Origin: Stentor coeruleus
Lineage: Eukaryota > Ciliophora > Heterotrichea > Heterotrichida > Stentoridae
Assembly: GCA_001970955.1 (NCBI GenBank)
Contig: MPUH01000936.1
Span: 1-28,865 of the forward strand
Length of the DNA stretch: 28,865 nucleotides
Reading direction: 5' to 3'
This document shows, piece by piece, positions 18,588 to 27,676 of this stretch. The translations under genes and the position numbers were made by a program. Each line of letters begins with the position of its first letter. Position 1 is the stretch's first letter. A model generated the notes under the pieces. The model had not been told where the DNA came from. It saw only the letters and a program-made list of their open reading frames with translations, and did no database searches.

Positions 18588-19641
18588 ATGGAGATCGAGC
18601 TGAAAGATTTTCTAGAAGGGACATCAAAACAAATTCCCGACGAGGCAATTCAAGCAAACATCGAAGAAGTCATTAAAAGCCTGATTAAAAAAGACCTAAA
18701 AGAGGAAGCTAAAAATAACTTCTCAGAATCATGTCGAGTGTTCAGGCTCATAATCCAAAACATCATCAACAATCCTGAGGAAGAAAAATACAAAATAATA
18801 AAACTCAAAAACCCTAAATTTCAAAAAGCTTTAGGAAACTATACATCAGGTTTATTACTTTTAGAAACTATAGGCTTTGAAAAAATTGATGATGTTGAAC
18901 CTTTTATGATATACATCAACATAGATTTGATGTTATTACAAAAGTACGATTTTATTTAGAATATTAAACGTAATAGACAAAGCTACAAGTAGAAGTGAAT
19001 TAATTGCTGACATGTATGAACAGAAATTTAACAATCCTAAACCTTACCCTATGCCGATTTTAAACAAAAAAGACCAAGACACAGCATTACAGATCCAACA
19101 GTATAGAAGCAAACATAAAAACAATCGTCCATTTGGGGCAAAAGTAATAACCTTATCCGACCTTGAAAATCGTTCAAACCCAGTGAATAATTTTCAGACA
19201 AACCCTCAAGCTGTTTATAATTCAATACCAAGTTTTACATCAGCTGCTAATGTGGCTATTCGAGCTTTTGAACTTGTAAATTATATTTAGTCAAACGCTT
19301 TTAGAATATCAGAAGGAAAATGTATTTTGATATGGAATCAAATCATGGGAGAAATTGCTGCTGAACATTCTAAAAACATGGGAGATGGAGTTGTACCATT
19401 TGGCCATCAAGGGTTTAATAAGAGATTTCGTAGATTTCCTTTTAGAAGCAATCGTGGAGGGGCTGAAAATGTTGCGATGAACCATGGACTTGGTGATCCA
19501 GGCAAAGTTGCTGTGGATGGGTGGATAAAATCTCCAGGCCATAGGAAAAATCTTCTTGGGAATTATAGAATTATGTCTGTTGGGGTTTATATTAACTCAC
19601 AAGGGGCATTTTACTTAACCCAACTTTTTGCCTTAGTTTAA
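18588..19641 (+). CDS. PUB domain-CAP/SCP domain fusion protein, two tiny introns
   Basis: Exons are 18588-18943, 18960-19275 and 19291-19641, giving 340 residues. The introns are GTACGATTTTATTTAG (16 nt) and GTAAATTATATTTAG (15 nt). Removing both restores one frame and heals both domains. Residues about 25-118 are a PUB domain (FRLIIQNIINNPEEEKYKII, then KNPKFQKALGNY and LLETIGFEKIDD), a fold that binds the C-terminal tail of the p97/VCP ATPase. Residues about 205-340 are a CAP domain of the YkwD type: IWNQIMGEIAAEHSKNM, GGAENVAMN, VDGWIKSPGHRKNLLGNYR and a closing YLTQLFA. H250, E283 and H308 match the usual CAP cavity residues. No signal peptide is present, so it should be cytosolic, unlike most CAP proteins. 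The ATG at 18588 is the first in frame. Confidence 0.85.
18944..18959 (+). other. 16-nt intron, phase 2
   Basis: The intron GTACGATTTTATTTAG has GT and AG ends and an A five bases before its acceptor G. It carries the only stop that would end the PUB frame. Removing it turns the interrupted PUB C-terminus into NIDLMLLQKILNVIDKATS, a natural helical end, and joins the next open frame exactly. Confidence 0.85.
19276..19290 (+). other. 15-nt intron, phase 0
   Basis: The intron GTAAATTATATTTAG has GT and AG ends and contains an in-frame TAG. Its removal joins RAFEL to SNAFRISEGK inside the first helices of the CAP domain. It resembles the first intron in its ATTTAG end. Confidence 0.9.
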
Positions 19642-20688
19642 TTTGGTATTTTAGATTAATTAGAAGGTTTTAGTATTGATGTTTGGTGTTTAAGTATGAT
19701 ATTTAGAAAAAAATATAGGGTATAAAGATGTGTATTTTTGATATTGTGAAAAGAGGTAGTTTAAATGGTGATATTATTTTTTGTTGGATATTAAGCAAAA
19801 TGTTGGATATTAAGCAAAAGTGTGAATATAGGATATGATTTACTAAGAAATATATGCTTAATATTGGATGAATGTATATAGTATGCTACTAATTGATAGA
19901 AAAAAAAGAGACTCTTTTGAAATTTATATAGCCAACATTTTAAAAAATTCTTTGTTGTGATATCAATAGCATATAACTTAAATCTCATATCAATACATAA
20001 AAAATACAGTATCCATTTTCCCAAATTTAAAATTTGTATAAGCATTAACGTATTTAAAACACTTTCTTCAATTGATACTAATGGAAAATTCTCTTTGCTT
20101 ATTAATAGGATAAGTTTGTTTAATATAAGTTTCTGTCGCAGTTGTATAATATTTTACCTTTTTTATATGAGTTTTATTCATACATTCAAGTAGTTATCAT
20201 AAAACTATTAGTGATTAGAATTCTAATTATTTTTTAAAAAATATTGCAAAATTGTATTTCGTATTGCAGCAAATCGTTATTTGGGATAATATTGTTTGAG
20301 TATGTCATATATGAAGTTGATGATATTTTATCAGGCTTATATATGAGTTCTTTAGTAACTAAGGCTTTTGCCTAACCTTGGATGATAACCAAATCTTAGA
20401 CATTGTAAGCTATATAAATGCTTTATTTTATTTATGTCAAAGTTTTCGAGCTTATCTAAATATGCAAAAGTCTAGTTGTCTTACAAGCGAAAATTCTCAA
20501 ATGAAAATCAAGTCAAAAAAATCATAGAAGGAAAAATATTATACAAGTTTTATTTTAAATTTTATTTTTAAATCAAAACTTCTTAACGTATTTTTATGCG
20601 AAAACATCATATTTCATATGCGAGCATAAATCAGATCGCACTATTTATTTATATTCTGTTTGCATCTTAAAGTATAACAAGTATGTAA
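19642..20688. other. Intergenic region, no gene seen
   Basis: This 1.05 kb gap lies between two plus-strand genes. It is G-rich just after the PUB-CAP gene and AT-rich beyond. A 19-bp unit, TGTTGGATATTAAGCAAAA, is repeated in tandem at 19782-19800 and 19801-19819. The open frames here are AT-driven and lack protein character. No RNA gene was recognised. Confidence 0.5.
19782..19819. repeat. Tandem duplication of a 19-bp unit
   Basis: TGTTGGATATTAAGCAAAA occurs twice without a gap. No coding or structural role is evident. Confidence 0.8.
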
Positions 20689-20979
20689 ATGGAAGATTTT
20701 CAAGTAGTTGGAGATGCTTTAGGTAAGGCAATAACAGAAGGGAATATTGAAGAAGCTATGAAACTCATTCAACAAGCTGTGATGATGGATGCAGAATTTG
20801 AAGTTTACTTAGAGAATAGAGAAGATTCTGGAGAAATCCCTAAACCTGTAGAAAGAGTTGATGATAAAGCCAATGAGATTTATAAAACATTGATTGAAAT
20901 GGGTGTGGATACTGATAAAGCTAGACATCTGTCTAAGACTTCAAAAGATCTTGATGATGCCCTTAATAATGCTTTTTGA
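20689..20979 (+). CDS. Small UBA-domain-like protein
   Basis: This encodes 96 residues. The first half is a helical acidic region (GKAITEGNIEEAMKLIQQAV). The last 36 residues (ANEIYKTLIEMGVDTDKARH, then LSKTSKDLDDALNNAF) look like a UBA domain, a three-helix ubiquitin-binding fold with the usual L..MGf....A...L..t..d...A pattern, though the central MGV is slightly divergent. It has no other domain. It could be an adaptor in ubiquitin or proteasome pathways; that is inference. It ends in TGA. The PUB-CAP gene lies about 1 kb upstream on the same strand, but no link is shown. Confidence 0.75.
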   Translation: MEDFQVVGDALGKAITEGNIEEAMKLIQQAVMMDAEFEVYLENREDSGEIPKPVERVDDKANEIYKTLIEMGVDTDKARHLSKTSKDLDDALNNAF

Positions 20980-21731
20980 GTTAGTAATTGAGTTTTTATA
21001 TATGATCATGGGATAGGAAAGGAATGAAATAAGAGATTGAATGCTTTATTTTCAGTGATTTTTACCATGCAAAAGTTTATGAATTAAACTTGCTCTGATA
21101 GGTTTTATAGAAAGTGTGATATGATTACTAGGAAAAGATAAGAAATTGGGTGCTTTTATAAAGGGAATATATGGGATATTATAATATTTTAACTTTTGCA
21201 AGAAGGTAAAATGTATTTATTAATTTAAAGGACTTGATTAATTGATTTTAATAAATTTTCAAAAATCATATTACATTATCTTTCCTTATCTTATCCTTTA
21301 GAAAAAAAAAATTTTTAATGCACAACTATACATTTTATTTTGTTCATAACAATTCTATCATCGTAACTTATTAATACCTTATACAAAATTACAACCATCT
21401 CAATCATAACTCAAACACTCAATCCCAACACCTAAAATTTGTTCTAAAAAAATAAGATCCTTATAATACCCAACTTATTTCAACTAAAATCATAATCCTA
21501 ACAAACATACCTCGCATTTTCAATCCAAAATACTTTTTCTTTCACTCCTCCATTAATCATAAAATCATCAAAAAACCAATTATACCAACATCACAAATCC
21601 TATTTTACTTCACCAATAATAAAACCATAATCTCTTATCAATCCTTTATCTTATTTCCAATTTAAATATTAAACATCTAATATTTTCCTCATAAACTTTC
21701 AATACTTCACATTAATTAATCTATAAACAGC
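20980..21731. other. Convergent intergenic region with a composition switch
   Basis: This 752 nt gap lies between the 3' ends of two convergent genes. The plus strand is G-rich on the left (21001-21060 has 15 G, 3 C) and C-rich on the right (21421-21480 has 13 C, 2 G), switching near 21240. No gene was seen. Confidence 0.6.
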
Positions 21732-22133
21732 TTAGACCAAACTTGAATCTTCAGGAGGTTTTCCGAAAGTAAAATCAACAGCCCGAGGACTTTTTGGTAT
21801 TTTATTGATCTTAAGTGCATCTGCAAGGGTAATTATAGGTTTAGCTGGTATAATTATCTGCTCTTGCTGTGCTTTTAATTCAAATCTCTCATGCTGAACA
21901 TTTTTAAGAGCCTTAGAACTTCCATATCTTCTAATACAATTTTCAACTAAATTATTTCTTGGTGAACTGAACTCAGATCTAAACCCATTACTATATAATC
22001 TCTTTTTGCTTCTAATATTTGCTGGAACTAATAACCCTGAGCTCTTAATATTTTTGAATGGGTCATTTGCTACATGATTCTTAGATGATGCATTTTGATT
22101 TATCATAGGTAAAAAACAGACTCTATCACTCAT
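21732..22133 (-). CDS. Small basic protein, unknown
   Basis: From the ATG at 22133 (MSDRVCFLPMINQNASSK) this encodes 133 residues; an earlier in-frame ATG at 22166 would add 11 residues of flank-like sequence. The product is basic and mostly disordered, with Ser-Pro sites (SSPRNN, KSPRAVDF) and a hydrophobic patch IIIPAKPIITLADALKINKI. No domain was recognised. It is transcribed divergently from the small S/T-P-rich gene at 22391, only about 260 nt away, so the two may share a promoter region. Confidence 0.65.
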   Translation of the reverse strand: MSDRVCFLPMINQNASSKNHVANDPFKNIKSSGLLVPANIRSKKRLYSNGFRSEFSSPRNNLVENCIRRYGSSKALKNVQHERFELKAQQEQIIIPAKPIITLADALKINKIPKSPRAVDFTFGKPPEDSSLV

Positions 22134-22390
22134 ATTTATATGAATATTAAACCTTAAACTTATCAAAATAATTTAAATTTTTAAAACTTATCAGATTTCC
22201 TCTAATAACTTAGGGTATTAAATTTATACTTTTTTAGAGGAGGTGTAATATTTTGAGATGTTTTTTTCCTAATTATATTAACTAGCTTAAAATATATGTT
22301 TTAATAGTGTAAAGTTTAATTTAAATAGGAATTTTGATATAAGTCTTAAGATAAAAGTACTATATAATCCATTTTAGGCTTAAGAATGCA

Positions 22391-22606
22391 ATGGCGGTAT
22401 ATTTAAAGATGAATACGCCGAATACGTGTACTCCTTATAGCATGAGAAAAAATAGAGTTCCTTTATCCCCTTTGACTCCTGAATACTCACCTTGTGTAAA
22501 AGCTAAACCTGCAGACTTTGAGAAAGAAAATCAGTATTTTAGCACTCCTTCTACATATGAATCTCCACACTCAGATATGGAATCCCCCTACTTTACCCTC
22601 AGATAA
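22391..22606 (+). CDS. 71-residue S/T-P-rich protein with KEN box
   Basis: The product is 71 residues and has eight proline-directed sites: T9, T14, S26, T29, S33, T52, S58 and S65, each followed by P. A KEN motif lies at 45-47 (DFEKENQYF) and an RxxL at 22-25 (RVPL). S/T-P sites are targets of cyclin-dependent and MAP kinases; KEN and RxxL are recognition signals of the anaphase-promoting complex. Their density in so short a protein suggests a phosphorylation-controlled, unstable regulator, but this is inference from motifs. It looks fully disordered. An in-frame ATG also exists at 22409 (MNTPNTCTP). No family was recognised. Confidence 0.65.
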   Translation: MAVYLKMNTPNTCTPYSMRKNRVPLSPLTPEYSPCVKAKPADFEKENQYFSTPSTYESPHSDMESPYFTLR

Positions 22607-24129
22607 TTTAGAAAATTAACAATTTAGATGTATATAATCTTTGATTGATTTCTTTTTATTAGAAGTTTAGAAAGTTGAGTAGTTTTATAAAAGGAGGATT
22701 TTGGAGTTCTGATTAAGAGATGCTTTTTTGGAAATGCGCAAGAATGTATATATAATAATTGAGAATATATGATGATTTGTAATTTATATAAAATGCGCTT
22801 ATCTGAATAAAATACAGCGAAAAACTCAAGATTTTATGATAACTTAGAAAATATAGTAGTTTTTTTTTAAGTATAGTCATATAAAGTTTTATTTTGTGTA
22901 TCAAATAAATATTGACTATGCTTTTATAAGGTTAATAAAGATAAGATTGCTGTTTTTTTTTTTCATTTTTGAAATTAATATAATTTTCTGATATATAAGT
23001 TTTATTACCAACTTTTTTCTATTAGTATATTTTAAACTGATGAAGTATTTAATGATATGATCGATTATAATACAAAATTTCTAAATGGGAATATATAGTA
23101 ATAGTTTATTATATATTTTCTTATTTTGAAAATATATTTAGTTTATTGTTATGCTAAAAGGAATACGAATATCAAATAAAATTTCCAAACTATAAACTTA
23201 TCAGATATTTTTGAAGTGGATTTGTGTTTTTAGTATGATTTAATAACCTGAGTAATAAAGTTTAAAAGGATTAGAAAATTATAGCTTTAAATTCATGAAG
23301 GCACTTTATAGAATGTTGGCTCAGTGTTTTTCTTTTATGATTTATATATGAGATGACTAAGCATTATAATTTAATCTTCCTATTTAAAGTTTTTTCCTAA
23401 AATCATGGAAAATTATAATCTAATTCAATCCAAAAAGCAAAATAGTCTGAACTTTATAAATAAATGATAGTGTTTCCCTAATCAAACTAAAATTTTTAGC
23501 TAGACGTGAAATTATTTAAATAACAAAAAATGAATGCACTTCAGAAAAAATTACGCTTAAAGTTGGAGTTTCTTGTCAAAAATTCAATTATTGATAATAT
23601 AAAGGAAAAATCAATAAACTAAATATCAAAATGCAGGATTTGATTGAAAAATGTTTAAAACAAAACGAATAGCAAGAAAGCTATTTTTTAAAAATACATA
23701 AATTCTTAATGATATTTTTCTGCTAAAATGCCAAGCAATCTAAAACATGAATCTTACATATCACATCATCGACAAAGTTTATCATTTCTCAAAAAAAATA
23801 AAAATTGTTTGCATCATCATCTAAAAAGTTAAAAGATAATAAAAATATTCCATATTATCTATTGAAAAACTTAAAAAATAATAAATAATTTGAATCATGT
23901 TAGGCTTATAGCCTATTTCATCACTCATACTATCAAATACATAAAACATAAATAAAAACTTATATTTATCATCACATATTCCATAACTTTCTATTTACAG
24001 AGCAAAAAATTGCACCAGATTTATTTAACTAATCCACAAAAACATCCTCTTTCTTCAGTCATGTGTGACTTTTACCATGTATTCAGATTATATTTATAAA
24101 TTCAAATTGTATCTTGCCATATAAAATAA
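22607..24129. other. Large AT-rich intergenic region
   Basis: This 1.5 kb gap separates two plus-strand genes. It is G-rich just after the first gene and becomes C-rich towards the MYB gene. A 30-codon ATG frame at 23530-23622 (MNALQKKLRLKLEFLVKNS...) is the only stretch with some protein character and I do not call it. AATAGC and GCTATT form a 6-bp stem near 23670-23687. Nothing else was recognised. Confidence 0.5.
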
Positions 24130-24882
24130 ATGGACAAGAAAAGCTTGCATTTAAGTAGCCTAAAGCAAATGATAAAGAAACCATTTCATCTAGAAGGCGA
24201 TATCTGGCTAGTTCCCTGTATAGCAACTTCATCTGAAAATTCATTCAAGCCTCTTCTAAAACCTTTAGATTTAACTTTAAACACTAACGAGTATACAAAA
24301 AAGCAGCTCTGGAATTCTATAGAAGACCAAGCATTATTAAGCCTTGTTAGTATTAAAGGACCTAAATGTTGGAGTGTTATTGCACGTGAACTCAATTCAT
24401 TAATACACAATGGACTTCATATACGTCAAGGTCGACAATGTCGAGAACGATGGTTTAATCATGCTGATCCTGCATTAAACAAAGGTCAATGGACTCCCGA
24501 AGAAGATGGATTATTAATAGAGAAGCAAATAGAACTAGGAAACAAATGGAGCGAAATTTCAAAAGTGATTAAGGGAAGAAATGAAAACTCTGTAAAAAAC
24601 AGGTGGAAAAAAATAGCCAATAAGAAAGAGTATTGCATTTTGAATTCAGCCCAATCATACTCAGGAGAATTTGATGAGAATTGCAGCATATTTGGTACGT
24701 CGGATATAGAATTTTATTTTAGCGATGAAAATGAAGCTGATAATAAGGAAATTATATTAGAACCTGTAGAGAAAAAAAACCCAGTGAAAAAAATTACTAT
24801 AGATATACCTAAAGTAGATATTTCTAAGCAAGAGGAAAAACAAGATATCAGTCCTAGCTCCCTTTTCCTTTCTATATTTTAA
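24130..24882 (+). CDS. Two-repeat MYB (SANT) DNA-binding protein
   Basis: This encodes 250 residues. Two MYB repeats lie at about 58-112 and 118-165. Their spaced tryptophans are W61, W81, W108 and W121, W140, W159. The third helices read GRQCRERWFNHADP and RNENSVKNRWKKIANK, close to the classic GKQCRERWHNHLdP and GRtDNaIKNhWns of c-Myb-type R2R3 proteins. Such proteins bind YAAC-type DNA and regulate transcription in the nucleus. The first repeat carries extra residues between helices 2 and 3 (ELNSLIHNGLHIRQ). The C-terminal 80 residues are acidic and then K/E-rich, and could act as a regulatory tail. Which genes it controls cannot be told. Confidence 0.93.
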   Translation: MDKKSLHLSSLKQMIKKPFHLEGDIWLVPCIATSSENSFKPLLKPLDLTLNTNEYTKKQLWNSIEDQALLSLVSIKGPKCWSVIARELNSLIHNGLHIRQGRQCRERWFNHADPALNKGQWTPEEDGLLIEKQIELGNKWSEISKVIKGRNENSVKNRWKKIANKKEYCILNSAQSYSGEFDENCSIFGTSDIEFYFSDENEADNKEIILEPVEKKNPVKKITIDIPKVDISKQEEKQDISPSSLFLSIF

Positions 24883-25137
24883 AGTATTTTTTTTTAAATA
24901 ATACGAACCTTTTGTGTAACTGAATGTCATAAGTTCTTTTGTCCTGTATTAGAAGCAAATTTATTAACAACTACAATTAAGAAATCAATAATAGTCATAT
25001 AAAATTATATATTATATTATATTAACTTCTTGGATACTAAGTTTAATTTTTTTCAAACAATTCACCATCATCTAGTAATCAATAAACTCCTAATAAGCTT
25101 ATAATTCTTATATTACGAAAATTAATTTATCATACAC

Positions 25138-25794
25138 TTATTCAAGTGCCATTCTTTTTGACTTCGTAAAATGATCTTCTCTATAAATCCTATCTGTTGA
25201 CATTCCCATATACCTTTGGCCATACATACTTCTTTGCTGTAAAGGAGACGTCCTCGGAGCATGAGGTTTGAATCCTTTCCCATCACTTTTACCAATAATC
25301 GGTGAATTATCAATATAATTCACACTAACAAGGTCTTTAGAAAAAGCTACCCTATTCTTTTTTGAAGGACTTTTGCTATCCCTTAAACAAGACTGTGGCC
25401 TTTTCTCTATTCCTTCACCTTTTTCTAATTTATTTCTCAAACTACTATTTTCACTTTGTAATGCTAACATCTGTAGTTCTTGTGCTTTGTTTATATCTTT
25501 CAATAATTCAATTTGCTTATTTGAATCATCTAACTTTTTTTGCATAGCCTGTCTTTCATTTTCTAAGTCATGTATAAGCTTCAATAGATTATCAACACGA
25601 TCTGAATCCCTTGGTCTTGATTCAGAAAAATTATTAACACTTGAAGGTCTAGGGTGTCTTTCTATTATCCGACTTTCTATTATCCCTTGGTTGAAAAATT
25701 CTCTTTGTTTTTGCTCTATGGTATTTATGTTACGTTTGATTTCATCGAATTTCTGTTTAAGCATTGTGATTGAGTGAGAAGCATTGGTCGTCAT
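25138..25794 (-). CDS. Coiled-coil protein with RVxF motif
   Basis: This encodes 218 residues. Residues 10-40 and about 66-125 are coiled coil (LLKLIHDLENERQAMQKKLD, then ELQMLALQSENSSLRNKLEK). After it comes CLRDSKSPSKKNRVAFSKDL (136-155), in which R148-V-A-F151 is a protein phosphatase 1 docking motif of the R-V-x-F type in a basic context. The tail is R/S/P-rich. No enzyme domain is present. The start codon lies only 24 nt after the stop of the CFA20 gene on the same strand and in the same frame, so the two may be expressed together or may even be one gene. Confidence 0.75.
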   Translation of the reverse strand: MTTNASHSITMLKQKFDEIKRNINTIEQKQREFFNQGIIESRIIERHPRPSSVNNFSESRPRDSDRVDNLLKLIHDLENERQAMQKKLDDSNKQIELLKDINKAQELQMLALQSENSSLRNKLEKGEGIEKRPQSCLRDSKSPSKKNRVAFSKDLVSVNYIDNSPIIGKSDGKGFKPHAPRTSPLQQRSMYGQRYMGMSTDRIYREDHFTKSKRMALE

Positions 25795-25818
25795 TTTGAT
25801 TATTTTTAGAGTTAGTAT

Positions 25819-26934
25819 TTAGGTATTATTAATTATCCCAGCTTCGAATGCTTTTTCTATAGGATTGTATTTAAGATTGCCATGGACATTGGCGAATGGT
25901 GGTGTGATATGTCTTAGTTGCATTACTGTTTTTAAACTAGAATTGAAGTAATCAGGTGTGTTATATACTTTTTTTATAGACTCAGTATGAGATTGTAATG
26001 CTTCTATTAAAGAAAACTCTGAGTCATCTTCGTTTTGTTCTACGACTATATTCTCTTCAATGAAATCATCAGAGTTTTCTTGATAATGAATATGAGTGAT
26101 TTTCCTAAGTTTTTCACGAAGTTTAGCTTCTTTATTGTCGTTTTCATGTTTCGTGCTTTTATTCTCCCTAAAACTGATACCTTGGATGAGTTCTTTTTTT
26201 ATATCTACCACTTCACTACGAGCTGAGTTAAAATCAAATGAGTTTATAGCGAATATGTTCTTTTTAGGGCTTACTTGGATTTTTGGTAATGAAATACTAG
26301 AAAGCTTTTGTTTTATAGAAGGGGAGGTTAGTGGTTCAACTAGAGATGGGGATAAATTCTCGAAATCTTTTGAAGTCACACATTGGGTTTTAAACTTTAA
26401 ATATTTAGGTAACTCGAAACCTGATGGCAAAAGATAGTCGATGTCCATTTCAGATATTGAGTAAATCCTTCGAAGTTTACAAGTTGCTGATAGAAAAATC
26501 CCATCAAGTGATCGGAATGTTCTAGTTGGAAAGCATAGAGAAAATAGTGATACAACATTTATGTAAAGATACAGCCAGGTGTTTTTTTCTATACATGAAT
26601 TTGGTAAACGAGCATGCATAAGATTTCTAGTAACACTTTTGCTTTGGGTTAAAATTATTCGCCGTTTGACTCCTTCAGAGTCTGAAGCTATAAGTTCTAA
26701 AGTAAAAAGCTTGCCTGGATAAAAATAGACTTGAAACATGATGAAAGTTCTTAGTAGTTTTAATGAATTCTTAGGGTTTTTAGGACATGTGATAGATGAT
26801 GAATTTAGGTCTAGTAAATAACCTTTACAGTTTTCATCAAATACAAATGAAGCTTGTCCTTGGATTTGCCAGGATTCAAGCATCTTCCTATTCTGAGTTG
26901 TTAGTAGTTCTGAATATTTCAGTGATGTTCTCAT
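25819..26934 (-). CDS. CFA20-domain protein, CFAP20DC-like
   Basis: This encodes 371 residues. Residues about 20-165 match the CFA20 domain: LESWQIQGQASFVFDENCKG, MFQVYFYPGKLFTLELIASD, GVKRRIILTQ, then NTWLYLYINVVSLFSLCFPT and FRSLDGIFLSATCKLRRIYS. The single-domain family member is CFAP20, a doublet-microtubule inner-junction protein. This one has a divergent domain and a 200-residue disordered C-terminal part, the layout of CFAP20DC (human C3orf67), so it is more likely that group. It is expected to act at cilia or in linked DNA-associated roles known for CFAP20 relatives; which one is not shown. The following gene starts 24 nt after its TAA. Confidence 0.88.
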   Translation of the reverse strand: MRTSLKYSELLTTQNRKMLESWQIQGQASFVFDENCKGYLLDLNSSSITCPKNPKNSLKLLRTFIMFQVYFYPGKLFTLELIASDSEGVKRRIILTQSKSVTRNLMHARLPNSCIEKNTWLYLYINVVSLFSLCFPTRTFRSLDGIFLSATCKLRRIYSISEMDIDYLLPSGFELPKYLKFKTQCVTSKDFENLSPSLVEPLTSPSIKQKLSSISLPKIQVSPKKNIFAINSFDFNSARSEVVDIKKELIQGISFRENKSTKHENDNKEAKLREKLRKITHIHYQENSDDFIEENIVVEQNEDDSEFSLIEALQSHTESIKKVYNTPDYFNSSLKTVMQLRHITPPFANVHGNLKYNPIEKAFEAGIINNT

Positions 26935-27049
26935 AGATTTTCAGCTAAAGATATTATTAAATGACGTTTTTTTACATGTGAAGTTTGATGAAGAAGTTAT
27001 GATATTATTATAGATAATAAAAAGAAAGAAGGAATGAGAGATAAGGATG

Positions 27050-27600
27050 ATGAGTAGTAGAATATTGGTTAGAACATTTTAGATGTGGGATGTTTGTTGA
27101 AGTTGTAGAAAATGATTTGTTGTTTAATAAATTAATTGTTGTAATAAATAATAGAAATTGGTTTTATGGTATAAATATTATATAGCATAGGGTAAAAGAT
27201 TAATAATATGATTATTGTATTAGCATATTCAAAAATAATAAAATTATGATTGTTATATTGTATGAGTTAAAGATTTATTCATGAACTGCTCCAAAGACAA
27301 AAATAAGAATTTGAAAAAAATCTTGGAGCTCTAATAAAATCTTTTAATTATATTTATTTTATATTTAAAAACTTATTAGTTGTAGTTGAAAGTAAGGAAA
27401 AAGTTGTGAGAATATGGGATTTGAATAATAAGAAAATTACAGTATATAAGGCAAATGCGACTTTTGTTAAAAAAATTGTTGTAATAAGGATAGTAGATAT
27501 ATTATTGCATAGACTTTGAATGCTTGTATTGTTATGAGGAAATTTAATAAAATTTATCCTAAAGTTTAGATTAGAAATAAAAATATCAGTTGCAAGGTTG
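27050..27600 (+). pseudogene. WD40-repeat-like relic
   Basis: In the frame 27307-27519 the plus strand encodes KNLLVVVESKEKVVRIWDLN followed by NKKITVYKANATFVKKIVV, which has the shape of one WD40 blade (hydrophobic strand, S.D..VRIWDL...). A TAA lies upstream at 27304 and a TGA ends the frame at 27517. A shifted frame then gives KDSRYIIA-stop-TLNACIVMRKF, like the next strands of a blade. Upstream bits (MWDV near 27080, IIVLAYSK near 27210) may belong too, but are weak. I read it as the remnant of a repeat-domain gene. Limits are approximate. Confidence 0.4.
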
Positions 27601-27676
27601 AAAGTTTTTATGTTTGTTATATGTAATAAAATAAAAGTTTTGAATTCATAAGAATGTTTGTAGATATAATAGAAAA

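Noticed and set aside
23530..23622. 30-codon ATG frame (MNALQKKLRLKLEFLVKNS...) followed by MQDLIEKCLKQNE
   Set aside because: Some coding flavour, but too short, and no intron or single frameshift clearly joins the two parts. It could be a relic; not enough evidence to call.
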